DNA of 19,608 bases. Origin: an uncultured Lachnospiraceae bacterium (GTDB lineage: Bacteria > Bacillota > Clostridia > Lachnospirales > Lachnospiraceae). Location: contig CAJURF010000060.1 of NCBI GenBank assembly GCA_910588825.1, positions 1 to 19,608 of the forward strand. Direction: 5' to 3'. Both the position numbers and the translations under genes were made by a program. Below the pieces are notes generated by a model. It was not told the origin of the DNA. It ran no database searches and saw only the letters and a program-made list of their open reading frames with translations. Of this stretch, positions 1-7,245 are shown piece by piece (the stretch's first letter is position 1; every line of letters begins with the position of its first letter).

Positions 1-78
1 GGTGAGGGTTTGACCAGGAAAAGAGGCAGATCGTATATGCGGTTTTGAGGGTATGTAAAAGTACCTAAAAATAAATAA

Positions 79-151
79 TCCTCGATAGCTCAGTTGGTAG
101 AGCGCGCGGCTGTTAACCGCGTTGTCGTAGGTTCGAGTCCTACTCGGGGAG
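79..151 (+). tRNA. tRNA-Asn (anticodon GTT)
   Basis: The sequence folds as a full cloverleaf. The acceptor arm pairs 79-85 (TCCTCGA) with 144-150 (TCGGGGA), with G at 151 as discriminator. The anticodon stem CGCGG/CCGCG encloses the loop CTGTTAA, with anticodon GTT at 112-114, which reads asparagine codons. The T-arm GTAGG-TTCGAGT-CCTAC is canonical. CCA is not encoded, as is common in Firmicutes. No clear promoter lies in the 78 bases upstream, so the gene may be the last member of a tRNA or rRNA cluster outside the window. Confidence 0.97.
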
Positions 152-162
152 TTAGTAAGAAG

Positions 163-191
163 AACCTATAGAGAAAATCTATAGGTTTTTT
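163..191 (+). terminator. Intrinsic terminator after tRNA-Asn
   Basis: A perfect 9-bp stem (AACCTATAG at 163-171 with CTATAGGTT at 179-187) closes a 7-base loop and runs into a T tract ending at 191. It lies 12 bases after the tRNA and should end that transcript. Confidence 0.9.
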
Positions 192-295
192 ATTGTCATA
201 TGTATAGATATATGCAGGTTATACAAGATTTTGGTAAAATATCCTTAATCTTTTCCAAAAATGTACGATATAAATATTAGGAAAGGAGGCGGATT

Positions 296-868
296 ATGAA
301 ACCACTTATACAGATTACAACCATACCGATTGCTTATGAAGTGAGGACGGAAAAAGCCAGATATGAGCGCCATGAAGGAACTGCTAAGCTGGAGATCAGC
401 GGCAGCCAGAACGGCAAAATGCAGATTAAAAGTCAGGCTATTAAGTTGAATCTGGATACTTATGAGCCGGGGAACGCAGCATTTCAAACAGCCTTGGGGG
501 CTGGTGAGAATGGAAAGATATCGCCAGTGACGTATCAGGCGACAGTTTCCATGGATCAGAATGGAAAACTGTTGTTAAAAGGCGAGCTGAATGATAATCT
601 GAACAATGCAAAAATTGCCCAGGCATCTTCATCTGCAGGCAGTCCTCAGGCGAACCAGACAAACCAAGCGGATTTAACAATTTGGTATGAGATGGATAGA
701 ATGAATTTTGACATGAAAGTGGCAAATGGAAATTTTGAATTCATACCGGGCAATATTAATATAGAAATTACCCAGTATCCGGATGTGCAGATTGAATATG
801 TGGGAGGACCCATCTATGTTCCGCCCAGCGCAGATCCAAATTATGAGAGTGTAGATGTAAAAGCATAA
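296..868 (+). CDS. DUF6470 family protein (YviE-like)
   Basis: A 190-residue soluble protein with no signal peptide or membrane segment. The N-terminal segment with KLEIS and IKSQAIKLNLDTYEPGN, and the C-terminal block DVQIEYVGGPIYVPPSADP, match my recollection of the DUF6470 family, whose Bacillus member is YviE. YviE lies beside flagellar hook-junction genes and fliW/csrA, but its biochemical role is not established. Here no flagellar gene is visible on either side, so this copy is an orphan. The start is supported by AAGGAGG at 283-289, six bases before ATG. A low-complexity Ser/Gln/Asn linker at residues 105-123 may separate two halves. Family assignment is from memory of conserved motifs. 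Confidence 0.8.
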   Translation: MKPLIQITTIPIAYEVRTEKARYERHEGTAKLEISGSQNGKMQIKSQAIKLNLDTYEPGNAAFQTALGAGENGKISPVTYQATVSMDQNGKLLLKGELNDNLNNAKIAQASSSAGSPQANQTNQADLTIWYEMDRMNFDMKVANGNFEFIPGNINIEITQYPDVQIEYVGGPIYVPPSADPNYESVDVKA

Positions 869-919
869 TTTAGAGCGTGTTTGAAAATTGTTTTCATGGA
901 CTTTCAAACACGCTCTAAA
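869..919. repeat. Perfect 18-bp inverted repeat (element A), possible bidirectional transcription end
   Basis: TTTAGAGCGTGTTTGAAA at 869-886 is the exact reverse complement of 902-919, enclosing a 15-base loop. It lies between the convergent DUF6470 and DUF2284 genes, three bases from the latter's stop. It has no proper T tract but such a stable hairpin could still end transcripts. Its TAGAGCGTGT end is shared with the repeats at 3027-3115 and 16858-16963, suggesting a dispersed repeat rather than a gene-specific terminator. Confidence 0.85.
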
Positions 920-922
920 TTA

Positions 923-1459
923 TTACTCCATAAGATAACAGCTTGTATAAGCCAGAGTGTTGGGACCGTAGTAATATAACATATTATTTGCGGTACATGT
1001 TTTGTTAACTAATATTCCAAAAGCTTCCATAGATGAGACGCATTTTTCAGGGAAACGACAAGGAGCATGGGGATAAGCGCATTCTTTGCATATAGAACAT
1101 GCTCCCGCACCTAATGCCAGGAGTTTTGGATAAAATTCTGTTAATCTAACCCGAAAGTCCAGAAAATTTTTTTTATGCCGTTCTTCCAATTCCATCATGG
1201 TCTCAAAGTCCATGCTGTCTTCCAGTTCCCCCATGGTTTGAACAAGAATTCCTTTTTTGTATGTAGAGATTTTTTCACGGCATTCTTCCAGAGTTCCACA
1301 GGCGGGAGGACAGGCCCAGTTTTTGTCATATTTTCCGCAAGAATTGTCTGCACACATATCGCGGACTTCAGGAAGAAGTTCTAATGTGCCCGGGTCTAAA
1401 GGGGCAGCATGGGTAAAACCTTGCTCCAAGGCCAGCTCCAGAATTTTCTGTTCTGTCAT
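923..1459 (-). CDS. DUF2284 cysteine-rich metal-binding protein
   Basis: A 178-residue protein rich in cysteines. The N-terminal half carries C36, C41, C50, C54 and C60, including the CPPACG motif. The C-terminal half has a ferredoxin-like set, C121-x2-C124-x2-C127, followed by C134 and C140. This pattern fits DUF2284 (PF10050), predicted metal or Fe-S binding proteins of anaerobes with no assigned reaction. The start ATG is preceded by AGGAGG (complement at 1468-1473), which overlaps the end of the upstream ASKHA gene, so the two are co-transcribed and probably translationally coupled. The neighbour suggests a redox or corrinoid-related role, but that is inference. Confidence 0.85.
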   Translation of the reverse strand: MTEQKILELALEQGFTHAAPLDPGTLELLPEVRDMCADNSCGKYDKNWACPPACGTLEECREKISTYKKGILVQTMGELEDSMDFETMMELEERHKKNFLDFRVRLTEFYPKLLALGAGACSICKECAYPHAPCRFPEKCVSSMEAFGILVNKTCTANNMLYYYGPNTLAYTSCYLME

Positions 1460-1462
1460 TTC

Positions 1463-2968
1463 TCATACCTCCTGTGCAAAACTTAATTCATCTACAAATG
1501 TATCTTGGAACTCTGGGCGATTAGCCAGTTCCAAAAATTCCACACCAGAGGCTAATTGACAAGAGCGTTCAAATTCTTGTTTGTTGAGAACTGCCAGTTT
1601 TGCACCTTCTCCAGCGGCATTTCCAATTAGGCTTACCTTATCCAGAAATTCTCTGGGGAGTAGTCCAATGGCACAGGCACTGGCAGGATTCATATAATTT
1701 CCAAAGGCGCCTGCAATTAGCACATCTTCAATATCCTCCAGATTTATTTCCCAGATATCGCACATGATGTTAATTCCTGCTGCAATTGCCGCCTTTGCCA
1801 GCTGAACTTCCCGGACATCCCGTTTTGTTAAGGAGACTCGGTCAGAGATCTTGTAATCTTCTTCCATAAAGCCTGATTCATCTATGATACCCAGCTTCAG
1901 CAGACAGGCAGTTAAGTCCAGCAGGCCGGAACCGCAGATGCCTTTTGGTTCTCCTCCACCGATGACAGAATATGCAAGATTTTTGTTTTCATCTAGAGTC
2001 ACATGGTCAATAGCTCCAGTACCACCGCGCATTCCGCAGCTGATCTTTGCTCCCTCCAGTGCCGGGCCGGCGGCTGTGGAACAAGTGAGCAGCCTTCCGC
2101 CTTTCGCCAGAACCAGCTCGCCGTTAGTGCCAATGTCAATCATCAGGGTCAGCTTTTCCCGTTTTTCCAATCCCGCGGACATGATACAGGCCAGGGTATC
2201 TGCCCCCACAAAGCTTTCTATGACAGGCAGCACCCAGATCTTTCCTTCTGAATGAATATGAATGCCATATTCAGAGGCCAAGCCACATACGGATTCTTTC
2301 GAATGGGGAAGGTAGGGAGCGGCAGTCAGCGAATTCACTGGCCAACGCAGAAACAGATGCTGCATACAGCTGTTTCCCGCCAATGAGATTCCAGCAATCT
2401 GGTCTCTAGAGATACCTGTTTCCTGTACCATTTCCTGGATTAACTGGTCAATACTCTGGTGTACACACTCTGCCAGCACATCCGCACCGCCGTTCAATGC
2501 GTATTCGCACCGATTGATTACATCTGCACCATAAGGGGCTTGTGGATTGAGACAGAGACTTACAGCAATATTGTGTCCGCTTTTGGCATCCAGCAGATAG
2601 GCGGCGATTGTTGTGGTACCCAGGTCTACAGCAGCCAGATAGACATTGGAAGTCTCTTTCAATTCTTCGGGCAGCCAGGGATCTGCGTCTACTGTGCGGC
2701 TGCGTCCTTCAGCCAGAATTTGGTTCTTTGCGGTTAGGTCAGGAAGACGGACCGTCAGGTCACTTTTTATGTAAAAAGTACAGGATTTCTGCCGGCCTGG
2801 AACGGCTCCCTCTACAATTTCTACCGTGCATTTGCCGCATTTTCCCCGTCCGCCGCAAGGGGCATCCGGAATATAGCCAGCCCGCCGCTGCGCTTCCAAT
2901 AAAGTAGCGCCTGCTTCAATTTCGATTGTTTTATGGTCTGGCAAAAAGGTTATGGTGTATGTATTCAA
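1463..2968 (-). CDS. 2Fe-2S ferredoxin / ASKHA-domain reductive activase (RACo/RamA-like)
   Basis: A 501-residue protein. Residues 1-77 form a plant-type 2Fe-2S domain with C38, C44, C47 and C63. After a short linker an ASKHA-fold domain begins near 109 with the phosphate motif DLGTTT (115-120) and a second motif, DIGTNGE. It also contains GGGEPKGICGSGLLD and the late LIAGAFGNYMNP block. This is the architecture of ATP-dependent reductive activators of corrinoid proteins (COG3894; RACo in acetogens, RamA in methanogens). It is shorter than typical RACo proteins of about 600 residues. No corrinoid protein or methyltransferase lies in the window, so its partner is unknown. Translation starts at TTG, supported by AGGAGG eight bases upstream. 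Confidence 0.88.
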   Translation of the reverse strand: MNTYTITFLPDHKTIEIEAGATLLEAQRRAGYIPDAPCGGRGKCGKCTVEIVEGAVPGRQKSCTFYIKSDLTVRLPDLTAKNQILAEGRSRTVDADPWLPEELKETSNVYLAAVDLGTTTIAAYLLDAKSGHNIAVSLCLNPQAPYGADVINRCEYALNGGADVLAECVHQSIDQLIQEMVQETGISRDQIAGISLAGNSCMQHLFLRWPVNSLTAAPYLPHSKESVCGLASEYGIHIHSEGKIWVLPVIESFVGADTLACIMSAGLEKREKLTLMIDIGTNGELVLAKGGRLLTCSTAAGPALEGAKISCGMRGGTGAIDHVTLDENKNLAYSVIGGGEPKGICGSGLLDLTACLLKLGIIDESGFMEEDYKISDRVSLTKRDVREVQLAKAAIAAGINIMCDIWEINLEDIEDVLIAGAFGNYMNPASACAIGLLPREFLDKVSLIGNAAGEGAKLAVLNKQEFERSCQLASGVEFLELANRPEFQDTFVDELSFAQEV

Positions 2969-2992
2969 AATATAATCCTCCTTCGCATTTTT

Positions 2993-3028
2993 TAGGGAGA
3001 ATCCTGGACTTTTTCAGGCTTCTCCCTA
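2993..3028 (-). promoter_or_regulatory. Leader hairpin just upstream of the ASKHA gene ribosome binding site
   Basis: TAGGGAGAA (2993-3001) pairs perfectly with TTCTCCCTA (3020-3028). After one mismatch the stem continues CCTG/CAGG around an 8-base loop. On the minus strand it lies about ten bases before AGGAGG and the TTG start. It is followed by A residues rather than T, so it is not an intrinsic terminator in that direction. It could stabilise the message or modulate translation. It also abuts repeat element B. Confidence 0.55.
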
Positions 3029-3115
3029 GAGTGTGTCTTAAAAATGCTTTATGTCAACCGTGTGCCACCAAGTGGGGCGTGCAGATGGCGTGAATGATTT
3101 TTAAGACACGCTCTA
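3027..3115. repeat. 89-bp inverted-repeat element (element B)
   Basis: The left end TAGAGTGTGTCTTAAAAAT (3027-3045) is the reverse complement of 3097-3115 with one mismatch. The interior contains a CCAC-CAA-GTGG mini-hairpin and no coding potential. It separates the HD gene from the ASKHA leader. The ends resemble those of elements A and C, so I read it as a non-coding dispersed element (MITE- or REP-like). Confidence 0.75.
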
Positions 3116-3126
3116 ACTTTGTTAAA

Positions 3127-3615
3127 TTATGCGGCGTTTACATGGACCCGGTTCTTTCTGGCTAAAGCAATATCAATACGGAATCGCTCTGTGACCGCGC
3201 ATATTTTATCTGCGAAAGATATAATCCAGGCTTCTTTGCTGGCAGGTAAAGGTCCCAGAGGAAACATGTGAGATAAAATAGCCTGCCGTTCCTTGGCACT
3301 GATATGGAAATGAATCTGGCTGGTCTGGGCCGCTATTTTGGGATGATGAAAAACCTGAGCTTCTTCTGCTTTTTCGCGAAAATCGTATAAGCAGAAATCA
3401 TGGAGCATTCCGCCGCGGGCGGCTGTCCGGGAATCACATCCGGTCATTCGTGCAAACTTCCAGGAAATATAGGCCACATTCATACTATGCATTAAACGAG
3501 TTGTATTTTTATGTTGTACATAATTAGAAAGTTTCTTATAATCAGTATTTGTAAGAATAGATTCTATCTCCCGCAGAAACTCAGCCTCAACATCATTGGA
3601 GACTGTAATATCCAT
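3127..3615 (-). CDS. HD-domain phosphohydrolase family protein
   Basis: A 162-residue protein with metal-ligand motifs of the HD superfamily: H43 in LMHSMNVA, H72-D73 in MLHDF, H90-H91 in FHHPKIAA, H116 in LSHMFPLG and D136 in SFADK. Members hydrolyse phosphate esters such as nucleotides, but the substrate cannot be predicted here. I chose the ATG at 3615 (MDITVSND) because AGGTGG lies eight bases before it. A longer frame reaches 3693, but it would begin upstream of a good promoter at 3647-3675. An ATG at 3621 is also possible. The gene is single, with repeat element B directly downstream. Confidence 0.82.
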   Translation of the reverse strand: MDITVSNDVEAEFLREIESILTNTDYKKLSNYVQHKNTTRLMHSMNVAYISWKFARMTGCDSRTAARGGMLHDFCLYDFREKAEEAQVFHHPKIAAQTSQIHFHISAKERQAILSHMFPLGPLPASKEAWIISFADKICAVTERFRIDIALARKNRVHVNAA

Positions 3616-3646
3616 GGGCATCACCACCTTTTCTATTGATAAGTCT

Positions 3647-3675
3647 ATTATCCCCCATTTTATAGAGATTCGCAA
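3647..3675 (-). promoter_or_regulatory. Sigma-A-type promoter of the HD gene
   Basis: On the minus strand TTGCGA (3670-3675) and GATAAT (3647-3652) are separated by exactly 17 bases. The predicted transcript start near 3640 lies about 25 bases before the chosen start codon. Confidence 0.65.
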
Positions 3676-3802
3676 GAACTTTTTCACATGCAATTCAAAT
3701 TACTGTGTCATGATATTACAGAAATTTTAATTTTTTTAATAATTATAAATTAAAAATTACGTTTATAAAAATAATACTTTTCAAATTTACGGAAATAAGT
3801 TA

Positions 3803-3811
3803 TGGTATAAT
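3803..3811 (+). promoter_or_regulatory. Extended -10 promoter for the RNA upstream of sigG
   Basis: TGGTATAAT (3803-3811) is an ideal extended -10 element. The -35 region is poor, in AT-rich sequence at 3780-3791, which is tolerated with an extended -10. It would start a transcript near 3818. Confidence 0.6.
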
Positions 3812-3817
3812 TAGCTT

Positions 3818-3927
3818 TTGCAAAAGTGAGGGTTCCGGGCATATCGACGTCTCTGTCCGCCTGCTCTGGCTTGCCTGGAAGCGTGAAAAAGAGGGCCTGC
3901 TGTGTGAATCTACAGGGGCTCTTTTTT
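3818..3927 (+). ncRNA. Candidate structured RNA of unknown class (or sigG leader)
   Basis: This stretch of about 110 bases sits between a strong extended -10 promoter and an intrinsic terminator. It has a stable helix: GGTTCCGGGCA (3831-3841) pairs with TGCCTGGAAGC (3872-3882), ten of eleven positions including one G-U. The helix encloses about 30 bases with further pairing potential. No open frame with a ribosome binding site is visible. I could not match it to 6S, SRP RNA or any riboswitch consensus I know. The terminator ends about 125 bases before sigG, so it may be a free small RNA or a leader that attenuates sigG. Confidence 0.5.
3886..3927 (+). terminator. Intrinsic terminator of the RNA upstream of sigG
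   Basis: AAAAAGAG (3886-3893) pairs with CTCTTTTT (3919-3926). The stem continues across a GG/GG internal loop as CCTG/CAGG, and the right arm merges into a run of six T. Confidence 0.7.
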
Positions 3928-4052
3928 GTACGTAAAGTGTCAAGGGGTATTATTTTTTATATTTCTATGGCTTTTGAATAAAGGAAGTGCGATTTGAGAA
4001 AAATTTACTAATAGAAAAGTAACTTTGGCGAGTAGTCAGGAGGATTCTTAAA

Positions 4053-4832
4053 ATGGCACTTAATAAAGTAGAAATATGTGGTGTAAATACATCAAAACTT
4101 CCGGTTCTCACAAATGAAGAAAAGGATGAGCTGTTTAAAAGGATCAAGCAGGGAGACCAGGAGGCAAGAGAGCTGTATATTAAAGGAAATCTGCGGCTGG
4201 TGTTAAGTGTAATCAAAAAATTTTCTAACAGCAATGAAAATGCAGATGATCTATTTCAAATAGGATGTATCGGGCTGATTAAGGCCATAGATAATTTTAA
4301 ATTGGAGCTGGACGTGAAATTTTCTACTTATGCGGTTCCTATGATCATCGGCGAAATCCGCCGTTATCTCAGGGATTATAATTCTATACGTGTCAGCCGG
4401 TCTTTAAGAGACATTGCTTATAAGGCTATATATATGAAAGAAAATTATATGAAACAGCATTCAAAGGAGCCCACAATCAATGAAATTTCCGAGGAAATAG
4501 GCATTGCCAAGGAAATGATTGTCTATGCCTTAGATGCCATTCAAAATCCAGTTAGTCTATATGAACCAGTTTATACGGAGGGAGGGGATACCCTTTATGT
4601 GATGGACCAGATTAGTGATAAAAAGAATAAAGAGGAACATTGGGTCGAAAGCCTTTCGCTGCAGGATGCCATGAACCGGCTGGGGGAACGGGAGAAGTCG
4701 ATTATAAACATGCGCTATTTTCAAGGGAAGACACAGATGGAAGTGTCGTCGGAAATAGGTATCTCCCAAGCTCAGGTCAGCCGCCTGGAAAAGAACGCCT
4801 TAAAGACTATGCGCAATTATCTGCGCCAGTAA
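4053..4832 (+). CDS. sigG: RNA polymerase sporulation sigma factor SigG
   Basis: A 259-residue sigma-70 family protein, close to the usual length of SigG. The N-terminal signature NKVEICGVNTSKLPVL (4-19) is characteristic of SigG. Region 2 follows (DDLFQIGCIGLIKAIDNF at 65-82; VKFSTYAVPMIIGEIRRYLRD at 88-108), then region 3, and region 4.2 with helix-turn-helix GKTQMEVSSEIGISQAQVSRLEK (225-247). SigG directs late forespore transcription, including spore protection and germination genes. AGGAGG at 4038-4043 fixes the ATG. It is usually next to sigE and the spoIIGA region, but neither is within this window. I could not find a convincing forespore-type promoter immediately upstream. Confidence 0.95.
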   Translation: MALNKVEICGVNTSKLPVLTNEEKDELFKRIKQGDQEARELYIKGNLRLVLSVIKKFSNSNENADDLFQIGCIGLIKAIDNFKLELDVKFSTYAVPMIIGEIRRYLRDYNSIRVSRSLRDIAYKAIYMKENYMKQHSKEPTINEISEEIGIAKEMIVYALDAIQNPVSLYEPVYTEGGDTLYVMDQISDKKNKEEHWVESLSLQDAMNRLGEREKSIINMRYFQGKTQMEVSSEIGISQAQVSRLEKNALKTMRNYLRQ

Positions 4833-5017
4833 TAAAACACTGGAACGGCCGGGATTTTATGGTAGCCAATACTATGATTTTGTGGTAAAGTGTTACCGTA
4901 ATGATAAAGACTATTTTACCTGTGAATAGCTGCGAAAGTCTACATAGTGTCTTGTAATGGGGCACTTTACGTGGAGACGTGAATTCCGGTTGAAAGTCAA
5001 GGAGAGGGGAATGTGCA

Positions 5018-6898
5018 ATGAAAAAAATAAAGAAAGAAAAGCAGTGTAAGAAAAAGAATATGGAAGCAGAGATGGTCTATAAAACACGGTTCGACAAACA
5101 TTTCGATGAACTGCGCTGGCTCTATATGGAGTTGTATGGAAATGATTCTATGTTTGCAGAACTGTGTAATCAGATGGAGAGCTTTTATAAAGAGAGAAAG
5201 AAAAAACTGAAATCACTGGATGTGCAGAGGGAGGCAGATCCGGGCTGGTATAAGCGCAATGATATGCTGGGAATGATGTTTTACATCGACAATTTTGCCG
5301 GAAATATGGAAGGGGTAAAGTCCAGGCTGGATTATATTGAACAGTGTAACGTGAATTATATCCATCTAATGCCGTTTCTGGAGACTCCTGAAGGACGTTC
5401 GGACGGAGGGTATGCTGTTTCAGATTTTCGAAAGGTGCAGGAAAAGCTGGGGTCCATGGAAGACCTGGAAAGTCTCACAGCGGCCTGCCATAAGAGGGGC
5501 ATTCATGTCTGTATGGACTTTGTGATGAATCATACTTCAGAAGACCATGAGTGGGCGAAGCGTGCCAGACAAGGCGACGGAGAGTACATGAGCCGTTATT
5601 TCTTTTTTGACAATTCTTATATGCCGGCTCTGTATGAGAAGACGGTACCCCAGGTTTTTCCCACTACAGCACCAGGAAATTTCACCTGGATTCCAGAGGC
5701 AGGTCATTTTGTCATGACCACGTTCTATCCCTATCAATGGGATTTAAACTACAAGAACCCCAGGGTTTTCAATGAGATGATGTACAATTTTCTGTATCTG
5801 GCCAACAGAGGGATTGATATCATCCGTATTGATGCAGTTCCTTATATATGGAAGGAATTAAATACACCCTGCAGGAATCTGAAGCAGGTGCATACCATTG
5901 TGCGTATGATGCGCATGATCAGTGAGATTGTCTGTCCCAGTGTGCTTCTGCTGGGTGAGGTGGTTATGGAGCCGGAGCGGGTGGTTCCCTATTTTGGAAC
6001 AGTGGATAAACCGGAATGTCATATGCTCTATAATGTAACCACCATGGCCACTACCTGGCACACAGTAGCATCCAGGGATGTGCGCCTTCTGAAAAGGCAG
6101 CTGGATATTGTAAATGCTCTGCCAAAAGAATATACATTTCTGAATTATCTCCGCTGTCATGATGATATTGGCTGGGGGTTGGATTACGGATTCCTGATGA
6201 CAGAGGGGATCGGGGAACGGGCCCACAAACAGTACTTAAATGATTACTTCCAGGGATATGCAGGAGAGAGCAACAGCCGCGGGGAGCTCTATAATGCAGA
6301 CCCGGTTTCAGGGGATGCCAGATTCTGCGGAACCACCGCCTCTATGTGCGGCATTGAAAAGGCCGGTTTTGAAGGAGATGAGGAAGCTATGGAGCGGGCA
6401 GTCCGTCTGGATGTGATGCTGCACGCTTATATGTTTATGCAGTCGGGGATTCCGGTACTGTACAGCGGCGACGAGACAGCTCAGGTCAATGATTATACTT
6501 ATAAGGAAGACCCCCTGAAAGCAGATGACTCCAGATATATCCACAGGGGCGCCATGAACTGGGAGCTGGCAGAAAACCGTTCTGATTCGGAGACCGTGGA
6601 AGGAAAAGTATTCCAGGCACTGGGACGTCTGGAGAAGATTCGCAAAAGTGAGAAAGTATTCATGGCAGATGCGGATACCTGGACCATTGACACCTGGGAC
6701 CAAGCGGTGCTGTGTATGGGACGATGTTACGAAGGCGAGAAAATCATCGGTTTGTTTAATTTCAGTGAGAGCAACAGAATTGCCTGGATCAATGAGACAG
6801 ACGGGGATTATGTGGATTTGATTTCTGGGGAGGAGATGAAGCCCATCGGAGTTTCAGTGCCTGCTTATGGATTTTATTACTTAAAAAAGAAGGCTTAA
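5018..6898 (+). CDS. Amylosucrase-type GH13 glycoside hydrolase (GH13_4-like)
   Basis: A 626-residue protein, near the 636 residues of the Neisseria amylosucrase. It has a helical N-terminal domain (about 20-85), then a catalytic barrel. Visible GH13 motifs are DFVMNHT (167-173), IIRIDAVPY with nucleophile D272, LLGEVV with acid/base E314, and RCHDDIGW with D382. SDGGYAVSDF (D129) and DSRYIHR match the sucrose-pocket Asp and Arg that distinguish amylosucrases. The reaction would be glucosyl transfer from sucrose to alpha-1,4-glucan, or sucrose hydrolysis. No signal peptide is present, so it acts in the cytoplasm. The N-terminus is very lysine-rich, and M15 is an alternative start. No sucrose transporter or other sugar gene is nearby. 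An inverted GGTAA/TTACC and unassigned sequence fill the gap after sigG. Confidence 0.85.
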   Translation: MKKIKKEKQCKKKNMEAEMVYKTRFDKHFDELRWLYMELYGNDSMFAELCNQMESFYKERKKKLKSLDVQREADPGWYKRNDMLGMMFYIDNFAGNMEGVKSRLDYIEQCNVNYIHLMPFLETPEGRSDGGYAVSDFRKVQEKLGSMEDLESLTAACHKRGIHVCMDFVMNHTSEDHEWAKRARQGDGEYMSRYFFFDNSYMPALYEKTVPQVFPTTAPGNFTWIPEAGHFVMTTFYPYQWDLNYKNPRVFNEMMYNFLYLANRGIDIIRIDAVPYIWKELNTPCRNLKQVHTIVRMMRMISEIVCPSVLLLGEVVMEPERVVPYFGTVDKPECHMLYNVTTMATTWHTVASRDVRLLKRQLDIVNALPKEYTFLNYLRCHDDIGWGLDYGFLMTEGIGERAHKQYLNDYFQGYAGESNSRGELYNADPVSGDARFCGTTASMCGIEKAGFEGDEEAMERAVRLDVMLHAYMFMQSGIPVLYSGDETAQVNDYTYKEDPLKADDSRYIHRGAMNWELAENRSDSETVEGKVFQALGRLEKIRKSEKVFMADADTWTIDTWDQAVLCMGRCYEGEKIIGLFNFSESNRIAWINETDGDYVDLISGEEMKPIGVSVPAYGFYYLKKKA

Positions 6899-6931
6899 TG
6901 ACTTAAATTTCTCATTAAATTGATTTAGGAT

Positions 6932-7099
6932 TGACTAAGTCAGGTTTCCTTGCTAAATTGCTATTATACTGGTGATTTCGCATATGTTTATATTTCGATG
7001 TGCAGACGTCAGTCAGAGTTATACTCAAGAGCATACGTATTTGCCAAATGATTTGCAGTTCATTTTAGAATTATGAGAAGATACTGACAAATCATTTTG
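6932..7099. promoter_or_regulatory. Palindromes upstream of the P-type ATPase unit (possible operators)
   Basis: The gap before the ATPase operon holds a perfect TGACT-A-AGTCA palindrome (6932-6942). It also holds a widely spaced inverted pair, CAAATGATTTGCAG (7045-7058) and CTGACAAATCATTTTG (7084-7099). Such dyads would suit a metal-responsive repressor, but no regulator gene is adjacent and I see no clear promoter hexamers, so this is tentative. Confidence 0.3.
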
Positions 7100-7151
7100 C
7101 TGACGGGTATGGCTACAGAGTTAATTTGTTTCAAACAGGAGGGAGGCAGTA

Positions 7152-7232
7152 GTGAAGAACCACAGATTTTGGGCATGGGCGGCTTTCATCTGCTTTGCCA
7201 TGACAATGTACACAGGTTATAAACACAAATAG
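7152..7232 (+). CDS. 26-residue single-pass membrane peptide
   Basis: A very short frame starting with GTG, six bases after an excellent AGGAGGGAGG (7137-7146) and ending at TAG 7230-7232. The peptide is basic at the start, has a hydrophobic helix (about residues 7-21, tryptophan and phenylalanine rich), and ends YTGYKHK. A second ribosome binding site, GGGAGG, overlaps its stop and serves the DUF6110 gene, so it is the first gene of the unit. It resembles short DUF6219-type peptides as I remember them, but that label is uncertain. A role as a small subunit or accessory of the ATPase is inferred from position. Confidence 0.65.
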   Translation: MKNHRFWAWAAFICFAMTMYTGYKHK

Positions 7233-7245
7233 GGAGGAAACTGAC

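Noticed and set aside
1..78. End of an upstream rRNA or tRNA gene
   Set aside because: I could not match the sequence to any rRNA 3' end or tRNA arm, and it is too short to judge.
441..725. Antisense open frame inside the DUF6470 gene (and similar antisense frames inside the other genes)
   Set aside because: No ribosome binding site, no recognisable family, and complete overlap with well-supported genes on the other strand.
3818..3927. ykkC-type (guanidine/ppGpp/PRPP) riboswitch, suggested by GGGTTCCG
   Set aside because: The other conserved blocks of that class (the GGTCCGAGAG region and the 3' AAAAGCCCGGGAGA-like block) are absent.
3975..4010. SigG/SigF-type promoter for sigG (TGAATA with TTTACTA)
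   Set aside because: The spacing is 23 bases, too long for forespore promoters of 14-18, and the -10 is a poor match.
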